Origin: CAVRQM01 sp963732775
GTDB taxonomy: Bacteria; Pseudomonadota; Alphaproteobacteria; Acetobacterales; Acetobacteraceae
Length of the DNA: 64,000 nt
Direction of reading: 5' to 3'
NCBI GenBank assembly: GCA_963732775.1
Contig: CAVTAR010000001.1
Coordinates: 1,798,001-1,862,000 of the forward strand
In this document: piece by piece, positions 17,253 to 28,391 of the stretch
How the letters are laid out: each line of letters opens with the position of its first letter
Numbering within the stretch: position 1 is the stretch's first letter
Program-made: the position numbers and the translations under genes
Notes under the pieces: model-generated
The model's database searches: none
What the model saw: only the letters and a program-made list of their open reading frames with translations
What the model was told of the DNA's origin: nothing

Positions 17253-19001
17253 TCAGGGGACGTCGGCCTCCGCCGCGGCCGAGAGCGGGCTCGCCACGCC
17301 ATCCGCGCCGACACTATAAACCCGATAGAGGTGCGCGCCACTGCCCGGCGCGTCGGTGCAGGTCGCGGCACCGCCGATGCAGGCGTCGAGCTCGGCGCCG
17401 TCGCGCTGCACGTGATAGGTGAAGCTGGCGGAGTTCGCCGCGGCGCCCACCGGCAGCCAGGACAGGGTCACTACGCCCTGCGTGCAGGCCTGGCCGACAA
17501 CGCTGCCGCAACTGGCGACGATCCCCGCCGGGATGTGCGTCGACAGGACCATCGCGGGCATCGGTGCCTGGGTGAAGTCGAACTCGTTCATCAGGTTGCC
17601 GATCGGCTCGCTGTGGCCGTCGAGGAACGTGGCCGAGGTCAGCGCATCGCGGATCGTGGGCCGCGTATCGGGGTTGCCGAGCGCCACCGGGTCGAGGCGG
17701 GCGCCGCCCAGGAACAGGTCCTCGACGAAGGTCGCGTACAAGTCGAGGCTCAGCAGCTGGTGGTCGATGGTGCCGGAGCGTGCGTAGGGGCTGATCATGA
17801 TGCCCGGCACCCGCAGGCCGAAGCCCTGGATGGGCTTGGAGGTAGCGTTCATGTCGACGTTGGGCGGCGCCACATGGTCATAGAACCCGCCCCAGTCGTC
17901 CCAGGTCAGGAAGATCGCCGTGCTGTTCCAGTCCGGTCCCTGCATCACCGCGTTCACCAGCGCGGTCACGTATTCCATGCCGGCGGTGACGCCGCCCGGC
18001 GGATGCTCGCTGACCGCGCCGTTCGGCGCCACCCACGCGACCTGCGGCAGGCTGCCGCCCTGCGCATCCAGGATGAACTGGTCGATGCCGACCACGTGCT
18101 GGGCAACGTAGCCCGGGCCTTGGCCCTTCACCCAATTGAAGAACAGGGCCGGGTTCCAGATCGACGGCACCTGCGGCGACTGGATCGGCTGCGGCCCGCA
18201 GGTCATCTCGTCGTCCTCGCAATCGGGCTCGCTGCCGGTCGCGAGGTACTGCCGCCAGGACACGCCCTTGGTGTCGAACAACTGGAACAGGCTGGCCCAG
18301 GGATAGCTCGTGTTCCTGGACGGCTTGGGCGGCTGCGGCGAGGTTCGACAGGTGCGCGCGTCGTGCTGATCGCGACAGACCGCCGACCATTCGCTCACCC
18401 GGTCGAGATGCGAAGCCGCCGAGTAGCTCCGGACACCCTCGAACAGGCGGTCCTGCAGCACGAAGCGCGTGGCGTAGGCCCAGTAGTTCGGGATGTCGTC
18501 GGCCGTGTGGTAGCCCATCACGTCGTGCCGGGCCTCGCCGTCGACCAGGTCGAGGCAGATGGCGGTGCCCGGGTGCTGGCTGCACCCGAGCCGGCTCCAG
18601 CCGCGGATCTCCTGCGCGACGAACCCGTCCATCAGGTCGGCGGTGATGCCGTTGTCCAGGTCGGCCTCGGCGTCGCTGGCGCCGTGCGGCCCGCCGGCGT
18701 TGATGTCGTGCGGGTCGCGATAAGGCGCGAGGCAGCCGGCGCCCGGATGGCTCGCGTCATACGGCAGGCACGCCCCGGCCGGGATGCCGTCGGCGCCCGG
18801 GAACGTGCCGAAGTAGTGATCGAAGCTGCGGTTCTCCTGCGTGATGACGATGACGTGGCGGATCGGCGTGGGGTTGCCCTGCGCCATCGCGGCGGTCGCG
18901 CCGCAGCCGCCGGCCGCCACGAGTGCGGCCGCAAGCGTTCGGCCCAGCCACGCGCCATCCCCGCGCTCGAGGGCAGGGAACGGGTCGGAGGAGCAGGACA
19001 T
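17253..19001 (-). CDS. Secreted phospholipase C/acid phosphatase-family phosphoesterase (copy C)
   Basis: An intact 582-residue paralog. It has a shorter signal sequence (residues 1-40, ending near AAMAQG), then ITQENRSFDHYFGTFPGADG, ARHDVMGYH, IPNYWAYATRFVLQDRLF, SEHPPGGVTAGMEYV and WDDWGGFYDHVAPPNVD. Cysteine pairs at matching places in all four copies (for example PDCEDDEMTCGPQP) suggest disulfides and so an extracytoplasmic location. The C-terminal beta-rich part ends SPLSAAAEADVP, almost identical to copies A and D. The 67-bp gap to copy B suggests co-transcription. Confidence 0.9.
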   Translation of the reverse strand: MSCSSDPFPALERGDGAWLGRTLAAALVAAGGCGATAAMAQGNPTPIRHVIVITQENRSFDHYFGTFPGADGIPAGACLPYDASHPGAGCLAPYRDPHDINAGGPHGASDAEADLDNGITADLMDGFVAQEIRGWSRLGCSQHPGTAICLDLVDGEARHDVMGYHTADDIPNYWAYATRFVLQDRLFEGVRSYSAASHLDRVSEWSAVCRDQHDARTCRTSPQPPKPSRNTSYPWASLFQLFDTKGVSWRQYLATGSEPDCEDDEMTCGPQPIQSPQVPSIWNPALFFNWVKGQGPGYVAQHVVGIDQFILDAQGGSLPQVAWVAPNGAVSEHPPGGVTAGMEYVTALVNAVMQGPDWNSTAIFLTWDDWGGFYDHVAPPNVDMNATSKPIQGFGLRVPGIMISPYARSGTIDHQLLSLDLYATFVEDLFLGGARLDPVALGNPDTRPTIRDALTSATFLDGHSEPIGNLMNEFDFTQAPMPAMVLSTHIPAGIVASCGSVVGQACTQGVVTLSWLPVGAAANSASFTYHVQRDGAELDACIGGAATCTDAPGSGAHLYRVYSVGADGVASPLSAAAEADVP

Positions 19002-19142
19002 CGGCCGGGCTACCCTTGGATTGCGCCGCCGCGAGCTACCAGGGTCGGCCCGGCCGTGTCAAAAACCGATCTTTAATCGATACGGTCAAGCGGTCATCGA
19101 GTGACTTGCGTGAACTATCCATGACGCCCACGGGCGGCCACG

Positions 19143-20879
19143 TCAGGGCTGGTCGGCCTCCGCCGCCGCCGAGAGCGGGCTTGCCACGCCGTTCGCGTCG
19201 ACGCTGTAGACACGATAGAGATGCGCGCCGGCACCGGGCTTGTCGGTGCAGCTGGTCGCCGCCGTGACGCAGCGCGCCAGCTCCTGGCCGTCACGCTGGA
19301 CGTGGTAGGTGAACGGCCCGGGCACGTTCGCCGTGGCGACCCCCGCCCAGGAGAGCGCCACGGTCGGCCGGGTACACTGCGCGCGGCTGGTGTTGTTGCA
19401 GCTCGCGAACAGGTTGACCGGGATGTGGGTCGGCAGCAGCGGCGGCGTGATCGCCGGCTGGGCGAAGTCGAACTCGGCCATCAGGTCGCCGATCGGCTCG
19501 CTGTGGCCATCGACGAACGTGGCCGAGGTCAGCGCGTCGCGGATCGTGGGCCGCGCATCCGGCTGGCCGAGTGCTGCCGGATCGAGGCGGGCGCCGTTGA
19601 TGAACACGTTCTCCACGAAGGTCGCGAAGGAGGAGAAGTCGAGCATCTGGTGATCGATCATGCCGGCGCGGGCATACGGGCTGATCATGATGCCCGGCAC
19701 GCGCAGGCCGAACCCCTGGATGGGCGTCGACGACCCGTTGCGGTCGACGTTGGGCGGCGCGACGTGGTCGTAGAAGCCGCCCCAGTCGTCCCAACACAGG
19801 AAGATCGCCGAGCTCGACCAGTTGGGCGACGTCACCACCGCGTTGACCAGCGCCGAGACGTACTCCATGCCCGCGGTGATGCCGTTCGGCGGATGCTCGC
19901 TACGGTCGTCGTTCGGCACCACCCACGACACCTGCGGCAGCGTCCCGCGCTCGGCGTCGATCAGGAACTGGTCGATCGGCGGATTGTGCGCCTTCAGATA
20001 GGCGGCGCCCTGCGACTTGACCCAGGCAAACGCCGGCGTCGGGTTCCAGATCGACTGCACGGTCGGCACCTGCACGGTCTCCGGGATGCAGGTCATCTCG
20101 TCATCCTCGCAATCCGGCTCGTTGCCCTGGGCGAGGTAGTACTTCCACGACACGCCGGACCGGTCGAACAGCTGGAACAGGCTGACCCAGGGCAGGATGG
20201 AGGTCTTGCCGATCTTCTTCGGCGTCGCCGAGGTGACGCATGTCGCGACGTCGGCGGGATTGCTGCACACCGCCGACCACTCGCTCACCAGGTCGAGATG
20301 CGCCGGCACCGACCAGCCACGCACGCCCTCGAACAGGCGATCCTGCAGCACGAAGTTGCGTGCCAGCGTCCAGTAGTTCGGGATCTCGCGGTCGTCGTGG
20401 TAGCCCATGACGTCGTTGCGCAACGCGCCATCCTCGACGCCCACGCAGCCTTTCCGGTTGGGCCTGCCGCGACACGCCGACTTGGACAACGCCAGGCTCT
20501 GCGCGTGCACGAAGCCGTCCATCTTGGTGGCCGAGATGCCGTCATCCAGGTCGGTCATCGCATCCTGCGCGCGATGCGGGCCGCCGGCGTTGAGGTCGTG
20601 CGGGTCGTGGAACGGCTGCACGCAGCCACGGTTCGGGTTCGCCACGACCACCGGCACGCAGGTGCCCGCGGGATACCCGTCCGCGCCAGGGAAGGTGCCG
20701 AAATAGCTGTCGAACGACCGGTTCTCCTGCATGATGATGATGACGTGCTGGATCGGCGTGGCGGCGGCCCGTCGCTGTGCCGCGTGCGCCGGCGACCAGA
20801 GCAGGGCGGCGAGGCCGGCGGCCGCGGCGACCGGGCCGAACACCATCGTGGCCAGGCGCAGACAGGGTCGTGTTGGCAC
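19143..20879 (-). CDS. Secreted phospholipase C/acid phosphatase-family phosphoesterase (copy D)
   Basis: The first gene of the four-gene run. GTG at 20879 was chosen because GAGAG lies 6-10 nt upstream, the same arrangement as copy A; this gives 578 residues. A signal peptide (hydrophobic run GPVAAAAGLAALLWSPAHA) is followed by IMQENRSFDSYFGTFPGADG. It is the most divergent copy: HDVxGYH becomes RNDVMGYH, CWDDWGGFYDHV replaces TWDDWGGFYDHV, and SAAAEADQP ends the protein. The core metal-binding motifs remain. Upstream lie an inverted repeat (20900-20917) and a likely promoter, so the run may be transcribed from here. Confidence 0.88.
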   Translation of the reverse strand: MPTRPCLRLATMVFGPVAAAAGLAALLWSPAHAAQRRAAATPIQHVIIIMQENRSFDSYFGTFPGADGYPAGTCVPVVVANPNRGCVQPFHDPHDLNAGGPHRAQDAMTDLDDGISATKMDGFVHAQSLALSKSACRGRPNRKGCVGVEDGALRNDVMGYHDDREIPNYWTLARNFVLQDRLFEGVRGWSVPAHLDLVSEWSAVCSNPADVATCVTSATPKKIGKTSILPWVSLFQLFDRSGVSWKYYLAQGNEPDCEDDEMTCIPETVQVPTVQSIWNPTPAFAWVKSQGAAYLKAHNPPIDQFLIDAERGTLPQVSWVVPNDDRSEHPPNGITAGMEYVSALVNAVVTSPNWSSSAIFLCWDDWGGFYDHVAPPNVDRNGSSTPIQGFGLRVPGIMISPYARAGMIDHQMLDFSSFATFVENVFINGARLDPAALGQPDARPTIRDALTSATFVDGHSEPIGDLMAEFDFAQPAITPPLLPTHIPVNLFASCNNTSRAQCTRPTVALSWAGVATANVPGPFTYHVQRDGQELARCVTAATSCTDKPGAGAHLYRVYSVDANGVASPLSAAAEADQP

Positions 20880-20899
20880 GGTATTTCTCTCATCGTGTC

Positions 20900-20917
20900 T
20901 TAACGAGGATACGTTAA
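20900..20917. promoter_or_regulatory. Inverted repeat at the promoter of phosphoesterase D
   Basis: TTAACG and CGTTAA flank a 6-bp centre (AGGATA) 20 bp before the copy D start. On the minus strand TTGCCT, 16 bp, then TATCCT overlaps it and could be -35/-10, putting the repeat over the -10. This is a plausible operator; no regulator can be named. Confidence 0.4.
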
Positions 20918-20937
20918 CACAACGCGAAGGCAAATGA

Positions 20938-20964
20938 CACGATCACGATCACGATCACGATCAC
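20938..20964. repeat. Hexanucleotide tandem repeat
   Basis: Four copies of CACGAT plus a partial fifth, in the gap between the ftsK stop and phosphoesterase D. It is a simple-sequence repeat that could vary by slippage. It lies upstream of the phosphoesterase D promoter. Confidence 0.85.
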
Positions 20965-20994
20965 GCCGGCCCGGCGTATCCCCGAGCGTTCGCG

Positions 20995-23514
<2,520 letters not shown>

Positions 23515-23591
23515 GCGAAAGACTCCGAGGGGGGCGGGTGCGCGCCGCACCTATCCTACCGCACGGCCTGTGGCGACAGAAGCCGGATACG

Positions 23592-23618
23592 AAAAGGGGC
23601 GCCCACCGGGCGCCCCTT
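23592..23618 (-). terminator. Intrinsic terminator after amtB
   Basis: On the minus strand a stem of about 10 bp (AGGGGCGCCC with GGGCGCCCCT, loop GGT) is followed by TTTTC, 24 nt after the amtB stop. It ends the glnK-amtB transcript before ftsK. Confidence 0.75.
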
Positions 23619-23641
23619 GCGACGTGCGGCGGCGGCTCGCC

Positions 23642-25190
23642 TCAGCCGAGCTGCTCACCGTGCAGCACCACGTCGAGCCCCTCGCGCTCCTCGTCCTCGG
23701 ACACCCGCAGCCCGATCGTCACCTTGATCAGCAGCAGCAGCACGAGGCTCACCAGGCCCGACCACACCAGCGTCGAGGCGACCGCGATGCACTGCGCCAG
23801 GAACTGCGGCAGGCCACCGACATGCGCGCCGCCCGACAGCGGCCCGAAGGCGAACACGCCGGTGAGCAGGGCGCCGACGATGCCGCCGATGCCGTGCACG
23901 CCGAAGGTGTCCAGGCTGTCGTCATAGCCCAGCACGTGCTTCAGGCTGGTCGAGGCCCAGAAGCAGATCACGCCGGCGGCGATGCCGATGATCAGCGCCG
24001 GACCAGGCAGCACGAAGCCCGAGGCCGGCGTGATGGCGACAAGCCCCGCGACCGCGCCCGAGGCGGCGCCCAGGGCCGAGGGCTTGCCCTTGGCGATCCA
24101 CTCCGCGAACATCCAGCCGAGCGCCGCGGCCGCGGTCGCGATCTGCGTCACGGTCATCGCCATGCCGGCGAGCGGGCTCGCGCTGGTGGCCGAGCCGGCG
24201 TTGAAGCCGAACCAGCCCACCCACAGCAGCGAGGCGCCGATCACCGCATAGGCGACGTTGAACGGCGCCATGTTGTCATGGCCGTAGCCGACCCGCTTGC
24301 CCATCACGAGGCACGCCATCAGCCCGGCGATGCCGGCGTTGATGTGCACCACGGTGCCGCCGGCGAAGTCGGCAGCCCCCGGCAGGCCGGTGCCGAAGGC
24401 GTTGCCGGCGCCGAGCCAGCCGGTCGGCGCTCCATACCCAGTGCGCGATCGGCGAGTAGACCAGCAGCGACCACAGCACCATGAAGACGCACATCGCCGA
24501 GAACTTCATGCGGTCGGCGAAGGCGCCGGCGATCAGCGCCGGCGTGATGATCGCGAACGTCATCTGGAACATCATGTAGACGCTCTCGGGAATGGTCTGC
24601 GGCGACGGGCTGCCGCTGCCCGCGCCCAGCACGAACGGCTTGTCCCAGCTCGCGCCGAAGCCCGCGAGCATGAACTGGCTGAAGTCGCCGAAGTAGCCGG
24701 CGGTGTCGCCGGTGCCGTTGGTGAAGGCGAGCGTGTAGCCGGCCACCATCCAGGTGATCGTCACCAGGCAGCAGATCGCGAAGGACTGCATGATGGTGGC
24801 CAGGATGTTCTTCTTGCGCACCATGCCGGCGTAGAACAGCGCCAGGCCCGGGATCGTCATCATCAGCACGAGCGCGGTGCTGGTCAGCATCCAGGCTGTG
24901 TCGCCGCTGTCCAGGTGCGGCGCCGCCGGGGCCGCGGCGGGGGCGGCCGCGGGCGCGGGCTGGTCGCTCGACGCGCCCGCCGCGACCGGGGCGGCCGCCG
25001 CCGGGGCCGGGGTCGCCGTGGCAGCCGGCGGCGTGCCGGCAGCGGGTGCGGCGGCGGGCGCCGTGGCGGACCCGGCGGTGGGTGCCGTCGTCTGGGCCAG
25101 CGAGGATGTCGCCAGCAGCGGCAGGGCCAGGGTGGCGATCAGCAGCGCCAGTGCCGGGAACAGCCCGGCGCGCCGCAGGAGCGTCTTCAT
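23642..25190 (-). CDS. amtB: Ammonium transporter AmtB (one frameshift)
   Basis: About 515 residues after repair. A signal peptide (1-32) is followed by an unusual Ala/Pro-rich segment (about 33-92), then eleven membrane spans from TAWMLTSTALVLMM. Pore landmarks include LALFYAGMVRKKN, MFQMTFAIITPALIAGAFADR, the histidine region TVVHINAG and DDSLDTFGVHGIGG. The frame breaks at about 24430: AHWVWS continues in the next frame as PTGWLGAGNAFG, and deleting one base repairs it. It moves ammonium across the inner membrane and is blocked by GlnK. It lies 40 bp downstream of glnK in the same operon. Confidence 0.9.
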
Positions 25191-25230
25191 CGTGTTTCGA
25201 TCCTTTCCGTTGATGCTCGCGTCGCCTGTC

Positions 25231-25569
25231 TCACAGGGCCTCCGCGTCGACCTCGCCGGTGCGGATGCGCACCGCCCGCTCGAGGTCCATGACGAAGATC
25301 TTGCCGTCGCCGATCTTGCCGGTGTGGGCCGCCTTGATGATCGCCTCGACCACCTGCTCGGCCATGCTGGCCTCGACCGCGACCTCGATCTTCACCTTCG
25401 GCAGGAAGTTCACGTGGTACTCCGCGCCGCGGTAGATCTCGGTCTGGCCCTTCTGGCGGCCGAACCCCTTCACCTCGCTGACGGTCAGGCCCTGCACGCC
25501 GAGCGGCGTCAGCGCCTCGCGCACGTCATCGAGCTTGAACGGCTTGATGATGGCCATGATCAGTTTCAT
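25231..25569 (-). CDS. glnK: PII nitrogen-regulatory protein
   Basis: A 112-residue PII protein. The uridylylation site Tyr51 is in the T-loop (YRGAEYHVNFLPK), with TGKIGDGKIFV as the B-loop and the C-terminal loop ERAVRIRTGE. The start at MKLIMAIIKPFK is the family start; in-frame sequence upstream is not conserved. It senses 2-oxoglutarate and ATP/ADP and controls AmtB and nitrogen assimilation. Pairing with amtB makes GlnK the better name than GlnB. No clear sigma-54 promoter (GG-N10-GC) was found upstream. Confidence 0.95.
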   Translation of the reverse strand: MKLIMAIIKPFKLDDVREALTPLGVQGLTVSEVKGFGRQKGQTEIYRGAEYHVNFLPKVKIEVAVEASMAEQVVEAIIKAAHTGKIGDGKIFVMDLERAVRIRTGEVDAEAL

Positions 25570-25755
25570 GCCCCGGCCGTCTCCCTGCTCTCCCGCGGCC
25601 GGCCCGCCTTCCCACATGCGAGAGCGGCGGCCGCGAGTCCGCCAGGCGCTAATCAAGAACCATGCCGCGAGCTGGCGCTGCCGGCCCGGAACGAGCGACG
25701 GCCGATGGCCTGCCTAATTCCTGGGCAGGATCGTGCCCGAGCGGCGAGGAATGCG

Positions 25756-27031
25756 ATGGAACGGACGGCGCTGGCGCACGACGCCGATGGTGGCCCCCCC
25801 GATGTGCCGTGCGACGTGTCGTGCGACGTGTGCGTGGTGGGGGCCGGCCCGGTCGGCGGCGTGCTGGCCTGCTGCTGGCGCGCGCCGGCGTGCGGGTCGC
25901 CGTGGTCGACCGGGCGCCGCTGCCGCCCATGGAACACCCGACCTTCGACGGCCGCTGCCTACGCCATCGCCGCCGGCTCGCGACGCATCCTCGAACAGGC
26001 CGGGCTGTGGGACGCGCTGCCCTACCGGCCGGGGCCGATCCGCGACATCCGCGTTTCCGACGGCCGGGTCGGGCGGCCCGCCTCGCCGCTGCGGCTGCAT
26101 TTCGAGGCGGGCGAGGTCGGCGCCGAGGCGTTCGGCTGGATGGTGGAGGCGCGCAGCCTGCGCATGGCGCTGAACGCGCAGGCTTGCGGCGACCCCGGCC
26201 GTGCGCGTGTTCGCCCCGGCGACGGCGCGCATTGTGCGCGAGGCGGCCGGGGCGACGCTGTCGCTAGCGTCCGCGACCAGCACCGGCGCGCGGCTCGACT
26301 GCCGGCTTGTGGTCGCCGCCGAGGGCCGCGACAGCCCGCTGCGCCGCGCCGCCGGCATTCCCGTCACCCGCTTCGGCTACGGCCAGACCGGCCTGGTCTG
26401 CGCGATCGCGCACGAGCGGCCGCACCACGGCATGGCGCTAGAGCATTTCCTGCCCGCCGGGCCGTTCGCCCAGCTGCCCATGGCCGCAACCGCGGGCGTC
26501 GCGCACGCCTCGGCCTTCGTCTGGACCGAGCGCGAGGCCGCGGCCACGCGCCTGCTCGCCCTCGACGACGCCGGCTTCACGCGCGAGCTCGCGCGCCGTC
26601 TCGGGCCCCATCTGGGCGCCATCCGCCTGCTCGGCCGGCGCTGGAGCTATCCGCTCGGTGCGCTGCACGCGCACCGCTACATCGCGACCCGGCTCGCCCT
26701 GGTGGGCGACGCGGCGCACGGCATCCACCCCATTGCCGGCCAGGGGCTGAACCTCGGGTTCCGCGATGTCGCGGCCCTGGCCGCACTGGTGGCCGAGGCG
26801 GTCGCGGCCGGGCGAGACCCCGGCGAGGCTGCGCTGCTGCGCCGTTACCAGGCGCGGCGGCGGCCGGACAACCTGCTGATGCTGGCCGCGACCGACGGGC
26901 TCGACCGGCTGTTCAGCAGCGACAACCCGGCATTGCGGGTGGCGCGCGATGTCGGTATCGCAGCAGTCGACCGGCTCGGGCCGTTGAAACGGGCGTTCAT
27001 GCGCCAGGCGATGGGCGGGTCGGCGCACTGA
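25756..27031 (+). CDS. UbiH/Coq6-family FAD monooxygenase (three frameshifts)
   Basis: Reading across frames gives about 424 residues. FAD-binding VVGAGPVGGVLA is followed, after a missing base at about 25875, by LLLARAGVRVAVVDRAP. An extra base near 25963 leads into AYAIAAGSRRILEQAGLWDAL, and another near 26182 into LAATPAVRVFAPATARIV. The later part is intact: VVAAEGRDSPLRRAAGI (the DG motif) and ALVGDAAHGIHPIAGQGLNL (the second FAD motif). This is the UbiH/UbiF/VisC/Coq6 family that hydroxylates the ubiquinone ring. The coq9 gene at 40987 is a pathway partner elsewhere in the window. Which ring position it acts on is not resolved. Confidence 0.82.
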
Positions 27032-27136
27032 CGCCGGCGCCCGTGGCCTGGCGCGCGGGCGCGCGGAACTCCGCGTCCGTCCGGTCGCTAGGCGAACACA
27101 CAGGCGTTGCCGCAACCCGTTGCCAGGAGCCAGAGC

Positions 27137-27439
27137 ATGGCCGAGAGACCGATGCCCACCCAGGACCTGCAGTCCCTGCAGCCCCTCCCCTTCACCGGCG
27201 CCTTCGGCGAGCTGCTCGCGAGCCTCTCGGACGGCGGCAGCGTCGCGCCGCAGCGCATCGCGGCGACGCCGCCGGCCGATCCCGAGGAGGCCGAAGAAGC
27301 CGCGGACGAGGATGACCTGGACGACGACGAGGACCTCGACGACGAGGACGACGATGTCGAGGACGAGGACGACGACGAGGAGTTCGAGGACGACGACGAC
27401 GACGACGACGAGGTGGTCGAGGAGGAGAAGGAGGCCTGA
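27137..27439 (+). CDS. Small strongly acidic protein, function unknown
   Basis: A 100-residue protein starting at MAERPMPTQD, with CAGGAG about 8 nt upstream. The N-terminal half is ordinary (LPFTGAFGELLASLSDGG). From about residue 48 it is almost entirely Asp and Glu (runs such as EFEDDDDDDDEVVEEEKE). The acidic half is written in alternating GAC/GAG/GAT codons rather than as a single repeat, which argues for selection on the protein. Some alphaproteobacterial acidic tails belong to TIGR02300-type or RNA polymerase delta-like proteins, but I do not recognise this one. It is convergent with the protease at 27499. Confidence 0.65.
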   Translation: MAERPMPTQDLQSLQPLPFTGAFGELLASLSDGGSVAPQRIAATPPADPEEAEEAADEDDLDDDEDLDDEDDDVEDEDDDEEFEDDDDDDDEVVEEEKEA

Positions 27440-27498
27440 GTCGGCTGACTGAGACGGCCGCCACCGAATAGGGCGGCCCCTGCTGCCCTGGCGGGCCG

Positions 27499-28305
27499 CT
27501 ACTTCAGGCACTCGAGGAAGGCGGTGGACGGGTTCGCGATCTCGCCCACCGCCGAGGCGTGTAGTTCCGTCCCGGTGCTGGGCGCGGTCGCGGGCGACAC
27601 GCCGGCGCTGCGCAGGAACGCCAGCGCCTCGCTTGCCTTCACGGCGAAGTTGACGTTTTGCGGAATGTCGCCCCCGGTGATGCGCGCGACCTGGGCGGCG
27701 TTCAGCTTTGCCACTACCACCCCGATCACGTGGCCTTGCGCATCCAGCAGCGGCCCGCCGGAATTGCCCGGCTGCACCGGCGCGCTGATCGTGTAGTGCA
27801 GCGGCGTGTCGCGCAGCCCGGACAGCGCGCTGATGCTGCCCGTGGTGAGCGTCGGGCCCGACGACAGCAGCCCGGACAGCGGGAAGCCATAGGTCACGAC
27901 GCTCTCGCCCCGCAGCACCGCCGGGGTATCGCGGAACACGAGCGACGGGCCGAAGTCGCGTGGCACCTGCAGCAATGCCAGGTCGCGCCCGGTGTTCGCG
28001 GTCTGGACCCGTGCCCTGGCGGTCCGCCCGGCCGCGTTGCGCGCGAGCACGCCGGAGCAGCCCTGCACGACGTGGGCATTGGTCAGCAGCCGGCCGGGGG
28101 CGACGACGAAGCCGCTGCCGCTGGCGGCGACGTGGCGGTCCCGGCGGATCGGCGGGCCGGGCGCGGCGGCGGGCGGAGGTGCCCCGGGGTCGGCCCCGAG
28201 CGGCGGCGGTTTCGCGGCGCGCGCGCTGGCGCCGAGCATGAGGCAGAGCAGGGTCGGCAGGAGCAGGGTCGGCGGCAGCAGGGTCGACGGGTGAAAACGG
28301 CGCAT
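27499..28305 (-). CDS. Exported trypsin-like (S1C/HtrA-type) serine protease without PDZ domain
   Basis: A 268-residue protein. Residues 1-30 form a signal peptide (LLPPTLLLPTLLCLMLGASA). The catalytic triad is visible as His78 in LLTNAHVVQG, Asp108 in TGRDLALLQV and Ser182 in VQPGNSGGPLLD. No PDZ domain follows; the last 45 residues are a short tail. It therefore resembles a stand-alone periplasmic protease domain rather than a full DegP. The start at MRRFHPSTLL is supported by the signal peptide; longer in-frame readings run into the tRNA gene. It is divergent from tRNA-Leu. Confidence 0.85.
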   Translation of the reverse strand: MRRFHPSTLLPPTLLLPTLLCLMLGASARAAKPPPLGADPGAPPPAAAPGPPIRRDRHVAASGSGFVVAPGRLLTNAHVVQGCSGVLARNAAGRTARARVQTANTGRDLALLQVPRDFGPSLVFRDTPAVLRGESVVTYGFPLSGLLSSGPTLTTGSISALSGLRDTPLHYTISAPVQPGNSGGPLLDAQGHVIGVVVAKLNAAQVARITGGDIPQNVNFAVKASEALAFLRSAGVSPATAPSTGTELHASAVGEIANPSTAFLECLK

Positions 28306-28391
28306 CGGGCGATGATAGGCGAGCCGCCGCCGCGCCGCCACGCCGGGCCCTCGCCGGGTCGGGACGGTTGTGGCAGATGAGGGTGGTGCGT

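Noticed and set aside
19002..19142. Pho-box-like direct repeat (GGTCAAGC, GGTCATCG) upstream of phosphoesterase C
   Set aside because: The spacing is 8 bp rather than the 11 bp expected of PhoB half-sites, and the match is weak.
13638..20903. Long plus-strand open frames opposite the phosphoesterases
   Set aside because: They are the antisense of clearly conserved minus-strand genes and have Arg/His-rich shadow composition.
25570..25755. Sigma-54 promoter for glnK
   Set aside because: No TGGCAC-N5-TTGC-like sequence with correct GG/GC spacing was found on the minus strand.
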